From the NCBI GenBank assembly GCA_035649275.1, contig DASRJW010000108.1:1-35418 (forward strand): DNA of 35,418 nucleotides. The letters are read 5' to 3'. The notes below the pieces were generated by a model. It saw only the letters and a list, made by a program, of their open reading frames with translations, made no database searches and had not been told where the DNA came from. Made by a program: the position numbers and the translations under genes. Positions 16,189 through 24,437 of the stretch are shown one piece after another. The stretch comes from Candidatus Krumholzibacteriia bacterium (lineage in GTDB: Bacteria; Krumholzibacteriota; Krumholzibacteriia; G020349025). Numbering within the stretch: the stretch's first letter is position 1; each line of letters starts with the position of its first letter.

Positions 16189-17265
16189 ATGAAACCGCAT
16201 CGGCGCCACGCAATGCGGCACTGGCTGGCAGGTCTCGCCCGTTGCCAGCGGTTCGCCGGTCCCACCGGTACCCTGCCGGTCGCGAGTCTCACACGAAGCC
16301 TGCCGCTCGCCGTTTTCGCCCGCATCCTTCCGCTCGCCGCCTTCTTGCTCGCCTTGCCGTTCACCTCCGCCCGAGGCGTCGCCACGCGGGCCGAAGCGGT
16401 CAACCTCTATCAGACGATGTACCTGGGGGCGAATGGCATCCCCTCGGGCTGGACGGGCAACATCGCCGCCTGCAACGCCGGCGACGTGAGCGCCGCCTAT
16501 CGCGACGCCGGTCGCATGCGCCTCGACTACTACCGCGCCATGACTGGGCTGCCAGGCCTCACGTTCGACTCCGTGTGGAACGCCAAGTGCCAGGAAGCCG
16601 CTCTCATGATGACCGCGAACCGCTCCCTGTCCCACTCGCCGCCCACGAGCTGGACGTGCTATTCCGCCGACGGCGCCGAGGCCGCCGGGAAGTCCAATCT
16701 CGCTGGCGGCTATTCCTCCCTGCCCGCCGCCGTCGACGGCTGGATGTCCGACAATGGTGTCCCGAGCCTCGGGCACCGGCGCTGGCTCTTGTATCCGCCC
16801 CTCGTCACTGCCGGCATTGGCGCCACCTTCGGCAATTCGTACCCGGCCTATGCGCTCTGGGTGATCGGCGGTTTCGGCAGCCGTCCCGCCCAGCCCGAGT
16901 TCGTGGCCTGGCCGCCACCCACCTGGGTGCCGTACACGGTGGTCTTCGGCCAGTGGTCGCTCTCCATGCCCGGAGCGAACTTCGCCGGCACCACCGTCAC
17001 CATGTCGCGCGGCCCGACGTCCATTTCCGTGACCCTGCAGCAGACCCCGAACGGCTATGGCGACAACACCCTGGCCTGGCTCCCGCAAGGAATCACCGGC
17101 GGCCCACCTGCCGTCGACACGGTGTACCATGTGCAAGTGGGCAACGTGGTGGTGGGCGGACAATCCCGGGACTTCGCCTACGATGTGACCATCATCGATC
17201 CCGCGGCGGGAGGCGCCGCAGTGGAAACGGTGAGCTGGAGCATGATCAAGCGCCTCTACCGGTAG
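16189..17265 (+). CDS. Secreted CAP-domain (SCP/PR-1-like) protein
   Basis: This 358-aa protein has an unusually long N-terminal region before the hydrophobic stretch, containing a repeated LPLA pattern (SLPLAVFARILPLAAFLLALPF), probably the export signal. The CAP domain spans about residues 65-230: YRAMTGLPGLTFDSVWNAKCQEAALMM, NRSLSHSPP, and DNGVPSLGHRRWLLYPPLVTAGIGAT, which contains the conserved GHRR. The remaining 130 residues look like beta-sandwich. Bacterial CAP proteins are extracellular and mostly of unknown role. The ATG is preceded by GGAGG at four bases. The stop lies eight bases before the DUF2255 gene, so both may be transcribed together. Confidence 0.85.
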   Translation: MKPHRRHAMRHWLAGLARCQRFAGPTGTLPVASLTRSLPLAVFARILPLAAFLLALPFTSARGVATRAEAVNLYQTMYLGANGIPSGWTGNIAACNAGDVSAAYRDAGRMRLDYYRAMTGLPGLTFDSVWNAKCQEAALMMTANRSLSHSPPTSWTCYSADGAEAAGKSNLAGGYSSLPAAVDGWMSDNGVPSLGHRRWLLYPPLVTAGIGATFGNSYPAYALWVIGGFGSRPAQPEFVAWPPPTWVPYTVVFGQWSLSMPGANFAGTTVTMSRGPTSISVTLQQTPNGYGDNTLAWLPQGITGGPPAVDTVYHVQVGNVVVGGQSRDFAYDVTIIDPAAGGAAVETVSWSMIKRLYR

Positions 17266-17273
17266 GGCCGTAC

Positions 17274-17654
17274 ATGAAAGCGAAGCGGCGCTTTCCCGCC
17301 CGAATCGTGGCTGCCGTCCGCGATGGGCAGATCGTGGGCATTCGGGCAGGCACGCAGCCGCACCGCATCATCGGCATCTGGGCCGTCGTCGTGGAACGAC
17401 GGGTCTTCGTGCGCTCCTGGAGCCTCAAGCCGCGCAGCTGGTATCGCACCTTCCTCGAAGAACCCCGCGGCATTCTCAAAGTGGCTGGGCGCGAGATTCC
17501 CGTCCGCGCCGTGCAGACACGAAGCGAGCGCCTAAAGGACGCGGTCGATCGGGCCTATCTGGAGAAGTACCACACGCCGGGCTCTATCAAGTACGCCCGG
17601 GACCTCGGGCGCGCCAAGTCCCGCGCCACGACGACGGAGCTCGTACCCCTCTGA
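17274..17654 (+). CDS. DUF2255 family protein
   Basis: This is a 126-aa soluble basic protein. IRAGTQPHRIIGIWAVVVERRVFVRSW, SWYRTFLEEPRG, REIPVRAVQTRSERLKDAVDRAYLEKY and TPGSIKYARDL match what I remember of DUF2255, a small beta-barrel family of unknown function related in shape to the flavin-binding split barrel. The length fits the family. It starts eight bases after the CAP-domain gene without a strong ribosome binding site, suggesting coupled translation. No catalytic residues are recognisable. Confidence 0.75.
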   Translation: MKAKRRFPARIVAAVRDGQIVGIRAGTQPHRIIGIWAVVVERRVFVRSWSLKPRSWYRTFLEEPRGILKVAGREIPVRAVQTRSERLKDAVDRAYLEKYHTPGSIKYARDLGRAKSRATTTELVPL

Positions 17655-17730
17655 TCCAGGACCTCGCGTGATTTCGCGCAGTGCAGCGATTCGACCGTTG
17701 CGCCCCACCGTTTGTGTCTCCGGCAGTCGA

Positions 17731-17964
17731 TCACTTGGAAGAAAAGTGACGGTAGAGGGCGTATGCCGCGAAGAAGGAGACGAGAAAGAGCAACACCGGC
17801 ACGAGAACGGTCCACACCCAGCCTGTGATCGAGGTCTCCACCGGCAGGCGCTCGCTCGCGGCGACTTCCGCCCAGCAGGGGCGACATGCCGCGAGACCGG
17901 CGCAAGCGCTCAATGCTGCGCCGACCCGGCTCGTCCACCTGCGTCGACGGACCTCGAGTCTCAC
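17731..17964 (-). CDS. Small exported or membrane protein coupled to the symporter operon
   Basis: This 77-aa protein starts at a GTG that overlaps the TGA of the preceding tiny gene (GTGA), a layout that favours translational coupling. It has a basic N-terminus and a moderately hydrophobic Cys-rich segment (VGAALSACAGLAACRPCWAEV), then one clear transmembrane helix (WVWTVLVPVLLFLVSFFAAYALYRHF) near the C-terminus. No family is recognised. It is the last gene of the symporter group and may be an accessory subunit. The open frame extends further upstream, but the overlap start is preferred. Confidence 0.6.
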   Translation of the reverse strand: MRLEVRRRRWTSRVGAALSACAGLAACRPCWAEVAASERLPVETSITGWVWTVLVPVLLFLVSFFAAYALYRHFSSK

Positions 17965-18089
17965 GGCTGCTTGTCCTTGCCCGAGCGGCGCTGCCGGCGC
18001 CGCCACGCCCAGTAAGCGAAGCCCATTCCGAGGAGAGAGGCGATGTAGGCGATGCTCATGCCGATCAATGTCACCAGACCGCGATCCAC
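17961..18089 (-). CDS. Very small membrane protein (42 aa) downstream of the symporter
   Basis: A GTG-started 42-codon gene lies 15 bp after the symporter stop, with AAGGGG upstream. The product has one transmembrane helix (LVTLIGMSIAYIASLLGMGFAYWAW) followed by a strongly basic tail (RRRQRRSGKDKQP), predicting a cytoplasmic C-terminus. Its TGA overlaps the GTG of the next small gene. Small single-helix partners are known for several solute transporters, so a subunit role is plausible but not shown. Confidence 0.6.
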   Translation of the reverse strand: MDRGLVTLIGMSIAYIASLLGMGFAYWAWRRRQRRSGKDKQP

Positions 18090-18104
18090 TTCGAACCCCT
18101 TCGC

Positions 18105-20003
18105 TCAGTGACCGACTTCCTCGCCCCAGCGATGCTGCCGTTCCAGATCCTCGAGATACCGGGCCTGCCGCGCCTCATACTCCACCGACACGGCGCGCAG
18201 CTTCGGATCGATCACCCAGTAGAGGAAGACGCCTCCCGCCACGGTGGCCAGTGTGATCCAAAGGCCCGTAGCCTGGCCCAGGAGCAGCTCGGTCAAGCCG
18301 ATGAGGATCCCGGCGAAGACGAGCGGCGAAACGACGATGGCGATCCAGTCCTCCCGCGACCAGCGGTCGGCCTCGGCACTCGTCCAGCGGCGGCGGATGA
18401 AGGGACGCTTCGCCGCCGTCGCGTCGACCGGCGTTTCGGCGACGATCAAACCGCGTCGCAGCGCCTCCCGGCGCACCGGACCCCACCAGCCGAGAGGGCG
18501 CACCATCACGTAGTAACGCACCAGGTGGTCCATGTCTTCGGCCCGGGTGAGCAACGTCGCCGGCAGGAAGACGAGGGCTCCGAGCCCCATGAGGAGCCAG
18601 AACTGCAGGTAGTCCGGCAGCTTCGGGAGGACGCCGAAGGCCGGAAGCACCCACACCACGAGCCAGGAGATCCCGAGGTTCGCCATCCACGAGGCGAGGT
18701 AGCCGGCGGAGTTGAAGCGCCACCAGACGACCTGCAGGATGTTGGGGAGCCAGATTCCCGCCATCATGAGCCAGAGCGCGAAGATGAGCCACTGGGTGAT
18801 TTCTTCCATCATCAGCCCGTAGAAGAAGGAGCCGAGCAGGAGCACGAAGGTGGCGATGCGCCCCACCCAGACGAGGCGCCGCTGGCTGGCTTCGGGATGC
18901 AAGAAACGCTGATAGAGATCTCGGGTGAAGTAGAGCGCGCCGAGATTCAAGTGGCTCGAAATGGTCGAGAAGTGGATGGCGAGCACGGCGCCGAAGAAAA
19001 CGCCGACGAGCCCCGCCGGCAGCAACTCGAAGCCGAGGCGGAACCAGCCGAGCTCGTACTCGGCAGCGGCGCCGAGGTGCGGCAGCATGACGAAGAAGCC
19101 GAGGATCCCCGCGGCCCAGAAGGCGTTCCGCACCAGCGTGATGGCGCCGCCGGCCCAGATGCCGTAGCAGGCGTCGCGGAGGGTGCGGGCCGATTGGATG
19201 CGCTGCGCTTCCACATACCAATCGATGCTGGTGCCCATGCCGAAGCCGCCGAGGACGGCGATGACCAGCATCGTCAACCACCAGACGGCAGGAAAGTCGC
19301 CGCTCAGCCAGCCGGTGAAAGCGAAGGGATCGAGACGCCACTCCTGGCCCAGGCTCACGAGGCGCGCCGTCACCGCGCCTGCCCCGCCTGCCGCGACGAC
19401 GCCGACGACGGAGACGAAGATGATGGCCCAGAGGGCGACGATGCCTTGCAGGAAGTCGCCGATCACCACGCCCCAGAAACCGGCGGCGAGCGTGTAGACG
19501 GCGGTGATCGTGCTCGGGATGACGAGACCCACCCAGATGGGCCAACCGAAGGCGAGGTGGCAAACCTTCCCCATCGCCATGCCGACCCAGCCGAGGATGA
19601 ACATGTTCATGAACACTTGCCAGCCGGCGAGCCAGCCGCGCAACAATTCGGCGCCCAGGCCGCCGAAGCGCACCACTTGCCATTCCGCCTGCGTGTAGGC
19701 CAGCGAGCGGCGGAACATGCGTGCTGAGACGAAGGCGCCCACCGAAGTCCAAGCGGCGAAGAAGGTATACCAGAGGCCGCGCAAGCCGTGGGCGTAGACG
19801 ACTCCAGTCACCCACATGGGCGTGTCGGTGGCGGTGTGGGTGCTGAAGACGGACGACGCCGGCAGCCACCAGGGCAGGCCGCGGCCGGCGAGGAAGAAAT
19901 CCGACTCGGAGCGCCGGGCGAGTTTGTAGAAGAAGAGCGGACCGCCCACCATGAGGGCGAGGTACGCGCCGGTCCAGAACCAGTCGAGGGCGCTGAACGG
20001 CAT
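18105..20003 (-). CDS. Sodium:solute symporter (SSS family)
   Basis: This 632-aa integral membrane protein has about 13-14 hydrophobic segments. Family features include the first helix with YKLARRSESDFFLAGRGLPWWLPASSVFSTHTATDTP (the SSS opening motif, split by eye), GWVGMAMGKVCHLAFGWP, and GFFVMLPHLG. Near residue 360 the VLAIHFSTISSHLNLGALYFTRDLYQRF stretch matches the SSS helix-8 region, where Ser/Thr residues bind sodium. The polar region after the last core helices, then two more helices and a charged end, make it longer than typical 500-aa members. The substrate (sugar, amino acid, organic acid) cannot be told. GGGAGG lies upstream of the ATG. It is followed by two very small membrane proteins. 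Confidence 0.93.
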   Translation of the reverse strand: MPFSALDWFWTGAYLALMVGGPLFFYKLARRSESDFFLAGRGLPWWLPASSVFSTHTATDTPMWVTGVVYAHGLRGLWYTFFAAWTSVGAFVSARMFRRSLAYTQAEWQVVRFGGLGAELLRGWLAGWQVFMNMFILGWVGMAMGKVCHLAFGWPIWVGLVIPSTITAVYTLAAGFWGVVIGDFLQGIVALWAIIFVSVVGVVAAGGAGAVTARLVSLGQEWRLDPFAFTGWLSGDFPAVWWLTMLVIAVLGGFGMGTSIDWYVEAQRIQSARTLRDACYGIWAGGAITLVRNAFWAAGILGFFVMLPHLGAAAEYELGWFRLGFELLPAGLVGVFFGAVLAIHFSTISSHLNLGALYFTRDLYQRFLHPEASQRRLVWVGRIATFVLLLGSFFYGLMMEEITQWLIFALWLMMAGIWLPNILQVVWWRFNSAGYLASWMANLGISWLVVWVLPAFGVLPKLPDYLQFWLLMGLGALVFLPATLLTRAEDMDHLVRYYVMVRPLGWWGPVRREALRRGLIVAETPVDATAAKRPFIRRRWTSAEADRWSREDWIAIVVSPLVFAGILIGLTELLLGQATGLWITLATVAGGVFLYWVIDPKLRAVSVEYEARQARYLEDLERQHRWGEEVGH

Positions 20004-20034
20004 GAGGCCGGCATCCTCCCGAAAAGCGCTGCTC

Positions 20035-21180
20035 TCAGTACCGATACGGCAAGCTAGCGCCGGGCACTTCGCGCAGGAGCGCGTCGACGAAGAACTTCGT
20101 GCCCATGCTCAGCACGCGCCAGCGCCCGTACGCCCCGCTCACCGGGAACGAACCGCGGCTGCCGCCGCGCTGTCCCTTGTTCTCGGAAACGCAGTCCTGG
20201 GTGCGCATCAGGAAAGCGTTCACTCGGTTCGCCGCCGACAGAAAGCGCAGGCCCACGTCCTCCTCCACCACGACCTCTTCCAGTTCCTGCAGACGCTGCC
20301 AAAGGATGGACATCTGCGCCATGCCGGAGAGACAGGCCCAGGACGCCGCCGGCTTCCAACCGCGAGCGAATCGGCCGGCCATCCTGCCGTCCGGGCCGGC
20401 GAGCTTCACGAGCTCATGGGCGGTGCGCTCGGCGGGAGCAATGAACTCCGGAGAGCCGAGCAGTAGGCCACTTTCCATCAGGCCTTGCGCGGCGTAAGCG
20501 ATCGTGTTGAGGAGCGGGGCGGAGTCGTCGGTGAGACAGTTGTGATCGAACCAGCCGTCTTCGTGTTCCTGATCCAGCACCCAATTGAGGAAGGTGGGCA
20601 TGGGAGCCGCGTAGCTGCCGTCATTGGTCAACCTGCCAAGCTCGAGCAAGGCCCAGGCGATGCGCGCGTGGTAGGCGCGCCCCCGGGGGCCGCGATCCAG
20701 GGGGCCGTGCCAGGTGCTGTCGGTACCCAGCGAGCCGATGAGCCAGTTGCCGGCTCGCTGCGCCGCCTGGAGATAGACGCTCTGGTTTGTCTCCTGGTAG
20801 GCAGCCAGCCAGCCGAAGATCACCTGGCCGGTGTCGAACACCGAAGGCATACCGGCGAAGCCGCACAGGGCGCCGCTCTCCTCCTGCACCGTGAGCAGCC
20901 AGTCCGCCATCTCCAGAGCGCGACGTTTTGCGTCGGGAGCGCGGAACGTCTTGCTCCAGTTGAGCAGCGTCGGGATGAGGGCAGCGGTGGCTTCCGGGTG
21001 GGAAGCTTCCCAGCCCTTGCCGATGCAGTAGCTGTGGGCGGCGCCGCGATCCTTCGACGCATCCTGAGCGCGATGGATCCACTCCATGGCTTCCTTGAGA
21101 TGCTTGTTGGCATCGAGAGGCAGCTGCGGTTTACGCAGGCGCTCGCGCGTGTACTCCATCCAGCGTACCACTGGCCTCAT
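20035..21180 (-). CDS. Alpha/alpha-toroid protein (prenyltransferase/squalene-cyclase-like repeats)
   Basis: This 381-aa protein lacks a signal peptide and is built of repeated helical hairpins with Trp/Gly-rich turns: ALEMADWLLTVQEESGALCG, AGNWLIGSLGTDSTW, FLNWVLDQEHEDGWFDHN and ESGLLLGSPEFIAPAERTAHELV. Such spacing is characteristic of (alpha/alpha)6 barrels, found in terpene cyclases, prenyltransferases and several glycosidases. I do not see the DXDD or other diagnostic cyclase motif, so the activity is open. I have seen similar proteins near polysaccharide genes, which is only a hint. The ATG at 21180 has a weak GGTGG upstream. It precedes the symporter by 31 bp and probably shares its transcript. 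Confidence 0.6.
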   Translation of the reverse strand: MRPVVRWMEYTRERLRKPQLPLDANKHLKEAMEWIHRAQDASKDRGAAHSYCIGKGWEASHPEATAALIPTLLNWSKTFRAPDAKRRALEMADWLLTVQEESGALCGFAGMPSVFDTGQVIFGWLAAYQETNQSVYLQAAQRAGNWLIGSLGTDSTWHGPLDRGPRGRAYHARIAWALLELGRLTNDGSYAAPMPTFLNWVLDQEHEDGWFDHNCLTDDSAPLLNTIAYAAQGLMESGLLLGSPEFIAPAERTAHELVKLAGPDGRMAGRFARGWKPAASWACLSGMAQMSILWQRLQELEEVVVEEDVGLRFLSAANRVNAFLMRTQDCVSENKGQRGGSRGSFPVSGAYGRWRVLSMGTKFFVDALLREVPGASLPYRY

Positions 21181-21415
21181 GAGACCACCCGGCGGCGTCG
21201 TGTCGTCTTCTCGTCGATCGTCTGCATATCCACCGTCCGCGTCGCGGCCCGACGCCCTGTGCTGGGGCAGGTGCCTTGGACTCCAGCCCTTGGGCCCGGG
21301 ACAGGTTACACGCGTCGAGCCGGAGCGTCTACGAATCGTGGCATACTGCATCGGCGCCGGGGGTGGCGGCTTCCCAGGCACATGAGTGTCGGAACTCGAC
21401 TCTGAAGGTACTGAC

Positions 21416-21709
21416 GTGTTCTGTCCGCAGTGCGGCGCCGAGTATCGCCCGGGAGTAGTGAAATGCGCCGACTGCGCGGTCCCCCTGGTTCCGGCACCGA
21501 TCGAATCCAAGCCTTCTCTTCATGAACCGAAGACCGAACTCGTTACAGTTCTTGAAACAGGAGACCCGGCTCTGATTGACCTGGCAGAATCCCTCCTTGA
21601 TGAGGCCGAGATCGAATTCATGACCAAGGGAGAAGGGGAACAGGATTTGCTGGGTTGGGGGGATCCCCAAGCAGCAGGGATCTCGCCATGGGCGCAGACC
21701 GATCCTTGA
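21416..21709 (+). CDS. Zinc-ribbon and DUF2007 protein
   Basis: This 97-aa protein begins with a zinc ribbon, FCPQCGAEYRPGVVKCADC, giving two CxxC pairs. It continues with a DUF2007 (putative signal-transducing) domain, LVTVLETGDPALIDLAESLLDEAEIEFMTKG. Members usually begin directly with MFCPxC, so I take the GTG at 21416; an in-frame GTG at 21386 would add ten residues. It may bind a small ligand or partner, function unknown. It is transcribed away from the toroid gene. Confidence 0.75.
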   Translation: MFCPQCGAEYRPGVVKCADCAVPLVPAPIESKPSLHEPKTELVTVLETGDPALIDLAESLLDEAEIEFMTKGEGEQDLLGWGDPQAAGISPWAQTDP

Positions 21710-21777
21710 TCCTGGAGCCGGTCCCACCGGGGGCTGGGCACCAGCAACCGCGGGCGTAGGGTGGGAGGGGAATGGCA

Positions 21778-22224
21778 ATGGCGAGGCTGCTCGAATCGTT
21801 GGGTTTCAAGAAACGGCCCCGACCGACGGATCCAGTATTCCAGTTCAAGAAGTTCTATTCCTTCGAGACGCCCTACTGGGAGGCCGAGGCGACCTTCGAA
21901 CCGGTTGGACGAGCCGTGGAGGTGCTCATCGAGTGTCCGGAATCGGGTGCCAGTGATGCCCAACGTGCCTTCTTCGCTCAGCTCGCGCGTCGCTACGCAG
22001 AGACCCTAGCGGCTGCGCACCGGACGCTGGCAGCCGAGATCGGCCGCGAGGGGACCACGCAGACGCTCCCTTCCGCCGAGTCGCTCAGCCTCGTATGCAT
22101 TTCTCTTCCGGGCGAGCCGCCGCAGGCGGAGTGGGAGCTTTCCTTCGAAGACCCAGAGGGTGTGCACTACACGGTCGCGTTCGAGAACTGGGCCGCTACG
22201 GGGGTCGAGATCCAGCCCTGTTAG
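21778..22224 (+). CDS. Hypothetical protein, 148 aa
   Basis: I do not recognise the family. The protein is soluble, acidic and without signal peptide. The N-terminal half looks beta-rich (DPVFQFKKFYSFETPYWEAEATFEPVGRAVEVLIECP), the centre helical (AQRAFFAQLARRYAETLAAAHRTLAAEI), and the end beta-rich (AEWELSFEDPEGVHYTVAFENW). This alternation resembles small immunity-type or DUF6985-like proteins, which is a guess. Two ATGs compete: 21772 lies one base after the GGGAGGGG site, too close; 21778 has seven bases spacing and is preferred. Confidence 0.6.
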   Translation: MARLLESLGFKKRPRPTDPVFQFKKFYSFETPYWEAEATFEPVGRAVEVLIECPESGASDAQRAFFAQLARRYAETLAAAHRTLAAEIGREGTTQTLPSAESLSLVCISLPGEPPQAEWELSFEDPEGVHYTVAFENWAATGVEIQPC

Positions 22225-22253
22225 ACTCCTGGTCCGTCGGGAGGCGTCATCTC

Positions 22254-23186
22254 ATGCCCGCCGTGGGAGCTCACAAGTACGTACCGATCCTCGGCCTCCT
22301 GCTTGTCGCTGCGGCGACCTCGAGGACAGCGCCAGAGCCGCAGGAGAAGCCGCTCGCCGAGGTTCGTTTTACCTTGCACCGGAACGCCGTCATCCTGCCT
22401 GCCGTCGTCAGCGGGCGGGATACGGTGCACCTGTTGCTCGATACCGGCTGGGGACCATTGGCTCTGGTCTCGACGTCGGCACAGCGGCTCGGCCTGGTCG
22501 TGGATCCCCCTGCCGCCGATGGCATCGGACGAGCGCAGGTGAGCTCCCTCGCTATCGGCGAGGCGATTCAGAAGGATCCTCTGCTCGAAGTGTTTCCGAC
22601 CGAGTCGTTGGCGCCTCTCATCGGGCCCTTCGATGGCGTGCTGAGCACTGCCTTTTTCCGAGACCTCGTGCTGCAAATCGACTACCCGGCCGGCATCGTG
22701 CGGTTCTTCCGGCGCTCTCCGCCATCGAGACCAGCGTCCGGCAGTTCCTGCACTTCCGTGCCGATGGTCTTCTCGGCGCAGACGGGAGCGTTACCGTTCA
22801 CCGATTCGGTCTTCGTGGATGGGCGACCAGCACGCGGCCTCTTCGACACCGGGGGCGCCGGGGGCTTCGTCGCCATGCGTCGGCTGGTCGAGCGCGCTCA
22901 GCTCCGTGCGCTGCCGGACACGAGCCGTGCCAAGACGGGCATCGGCATGTTGAGCGGCGGGACCATGGTCCAGCAGCGCGTGCAATTCGCCCAGGTGGGG
23001 CGCATCACCGTGGGCTCCTTCGAAGTGAAGTCCCCCCGGGTCATGCTGGCGCCACCCCAGCTCGAGGGGGACGACTGGGGCCACGACCTCATCATCGGCT
23101 ATGGGTTCATGCGGAACTACGTCGTCACCTTCGACTACCCAGGGCGGCGCGTAGTCTTCTGTGAGGCCGCTACTTCCCGCGAGTAG
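22254..23186 (+). CDS. Retropepsin-like aspartyl protease family protein
   Basis: This 310-aa exported protein has a signal peptide (YVPILGLLLVAAATSRTA). Two half-barrel repeats each carry an Asp-Thr-Gly: HLLLDTGWGPL near residue 60 and GLFDTGGAGG near residue 200. This fits the Asp_protease_2 type found as duplicated domains in bacterial secreted proteins. The end VVTFDYPGRRVVF is typical of this group. It may cleave periplasmic peptides, or be inactive if the domains do not pair. GGGAGG precedes the ATG. Its 3' end overlaps the convergent lipoprotein gene by 17 bp. Confidence 0.8.
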   Translation: MPAVGAHKYVPILGLLLVAAATSRTAPEPQEKPLAEVRFTLHRNAVILPAVVSGRDTVHLLLDTGWGPLALVSTSAQRLGLVVDPPAADGIGRAQVSSLAIGEAIQKDPLLEVFPTESLAPLIGPFDGVLSTAFFRDLVLQIDYPAGIVRFFRRSPPSRPASGSSCTSVPMVFSAQTGALPFTDSVFVDGRPARGLFDTGGAGGFVAMRRLVERAQLRALPDTSRAKTGIGMLSGGTMVQQRVQFAQVGRITVGSFEVKSPRVMLAPPQLEGDDWGHDLIIGYGFMRNYVVTFDYPGRRVVFCEAATSRE

Positions 23187-23925
23187 GGAATCGCACCGTG
23201 GTTCCCTCCGGAATCACGACATGATCGACGTGCCCCGAGGCGAGAGGTGAACCGAGCACGCAATGGATGTGTGTATTGGATCCCATGTGCGTGAAGACGC
23301 CTTGGTCGCTTCTAGAATAGAAACCAACCAGCGTGGCTGAAGCGCGCTCCAACTTGGCGTTGGCAGCAGCAGCTCGGTGGTCCTCGTGCGAATTCCCTCC
23401 CGCCGCCAGGCGCGCTCCGTCGATGACATGCCATTGGAGGTCCTCGACCTCACCCTCGATGAGGAAGGGGAAGCGTGTATCGAGGCTCATCCCCATTGCA
23501 GCGGCGAGAGCGGCGATTTCTGCCTCGAGTTCCTCGAAGCGGATCCGATGGTGGGTGGGAACGCCGCTCCACGCCGGCACGGCGGACGCCACCAACAGGG
23601 CTGCCCCAGCACTCGGTCGAGAGGGCATTTCGGTTCGTGCCGTTTCGCCCTCAGGGTAGGACAGGTAGACCTTCCCGCCGACGACGGTGATTTCCCCCGC
23701 CAGGTCGGCCAGGGCGCCGACGGCGTACAAATCGGGGTTGGGAAGCATCGCTTCCAGAGTCACGGTCGCTGCACTTTGCCCCTCGTGGAACATGGCGCGC
23801 AAGGTGCCGTGGACTTGGACGACGCCGTCCCAGGAGCGGTGGTTGTGGGGCGGCGAGCCGCCATCTTTCGACCCGCAACTCAGCAGGAGGCAAGGTAGGG
23901 TGACGAGGGAACGCCAATGTCGCAT
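23170..23925 (-). CDS. Alpha-acetolactate decarboxylase-like lipoprotein
   Basis: This 251-aa protein has a lipoprotein signal (RSLVTLPCLLLSCGS, Cys near residue 17). The rest resembles alpha-acetolactate decarboxylase (BudA/AlsD): VQVHGTLRAMFHEG, LADLAGEITVVGGKVYLS, and near the end H219-x-H221-x10-H232 (THIHCVLGSPLASGHVDHV). This spacing equals that of the zinc ligands H194, H196 and H207 in the Brevibacillus enzyme. That enzyme makes acetoin from acetolactate in the cytoplasm; a lipid-anchored, exported version is unusual and suggests another substrate or a role outside the cytoplasm. The start has only a weak ribosome binding site. It follows the hypothetical gene at 23940 with a 14-bp gap. 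Confidence 0.75.
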   Translation of the reverse strand: MRHWRSLVTLPCLLLSCGSKDGGSPPHNHRSWDGVVQVHGTLRAMFHEGQSAATVTLEAMLPNPDLYAVGALADLAGEITVVGGKVYLSYPEGETARTEMPSRPSAGAALLVASAVPAWSGVPTHHRIRFEELEAEIAALAAAMGMSLDTRFPFLIEGEVEDLQWHVIDGARLAAGGNSHEDHRAAAANAKLERASATLVGFYSRSDQGVFTHMGSNTHIHCVLGSPLASGHVDHVVIPEGTTVRFPTRGK

Positions 23926-23939
23926 GTTTCGTGCGATCT

Positions 23940-24437
23940 CTAGGATGGTGGTGTCGATTCTCGAATGGCCGTGATCACTGCGTGCGCGCTGTGGAACAGA
24001 GGCGATAGGATGTGCCGGCCTTCCCCGAGATCCGCTTCGTTCGCTCCCGCTCCCACGGTGCCGGCAAAAGTCCGCAGGTAGAACCGTACGCGTCCGATGT
24101 CGGGGGGCGGCGTCGCGACGACGCCCTCGAGGTGAGCCAGCTGGGTCTCGGCTGTGGAGAGAAGACTTTCGCTGGCAACGCGCACTGCCTCGTGCTCCCC
24201 GGCACCGATGACGCCGCCTCCGTTGCTGAAGTAGAGGCTCGTCGAGCCCTCGGCGAGGACCACGAGCGTCGCGATCGCTTCCGGATAGCCGGTCTCCATG
24301 AGAACGCCCCAGACGTGGGGCCGGCCCGCGGTCGGAGCCAACCCCAGCTCGGTTGCCTCCACGGTAAGCGCCCGTTGCCTCAGACCCCGAATCGCCTCCG
24401 CCGGATCGGGCTTCGCTTTGCGTCGAAACAGGGTCAC
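23940..24437 (-). CDS. Hypothetical protein, coupled to the upstream gene
   Basis: The protein is 165 aa from a GTG start, soluble and unrecognised. It contains a sheet-like core (VWGVLMETGYPEAIATLVVLAEGSTSLYFSNGGGVIGAG) and a helical end. The GTG overlaps the TGA of the upstream gene (GTGA), with GAGAGGA upstream, so the two are probably translated together. The glycine-rich SNGGGVIGAG could be a loop in a Roadblock-like or ligand-binding fold, which I cannot confirm. It precedes the acetolactate-decarboxylase-like lipoprotein by 14 bp. Confidence 0.65.
   Translation of the reverse strand: MTLFRRKAKPDPAEAIRGLRQRALTVEATELGLAPTAGRPHVWGVLMETGYPEAIATLVVLAEGSTSLYFSNGGGVIGAGEHEAVRVASESLLSTAETQLAHLEGVVATPPPDIGRVRFYLRTFAGTVGAGANEADLGEGRHILSPLFHSAHAVITAIRESTPPS

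Noticed and set aside
16054-17163. N-terminal extension of the outer-membrane protein frame
   Set aside because: It is antisense to the CAP-domain gene. The GTG at 16053 with its ribosome binding site and signal peptide explains the gene fully.
18085-18100. TTCGAACCCC resembling a tRNA T-arm
   Set aside because: No acceptor, D-arm or anticodon stem surrounds it; it is the start region of the 42-aa gene.
17886-19727. Open frame of about 600 codons on the plus strand
   Set aside because: It is antisense to the sodium:solute symporter and gives an Asp/Glu/His/Pro-rich product without domains.
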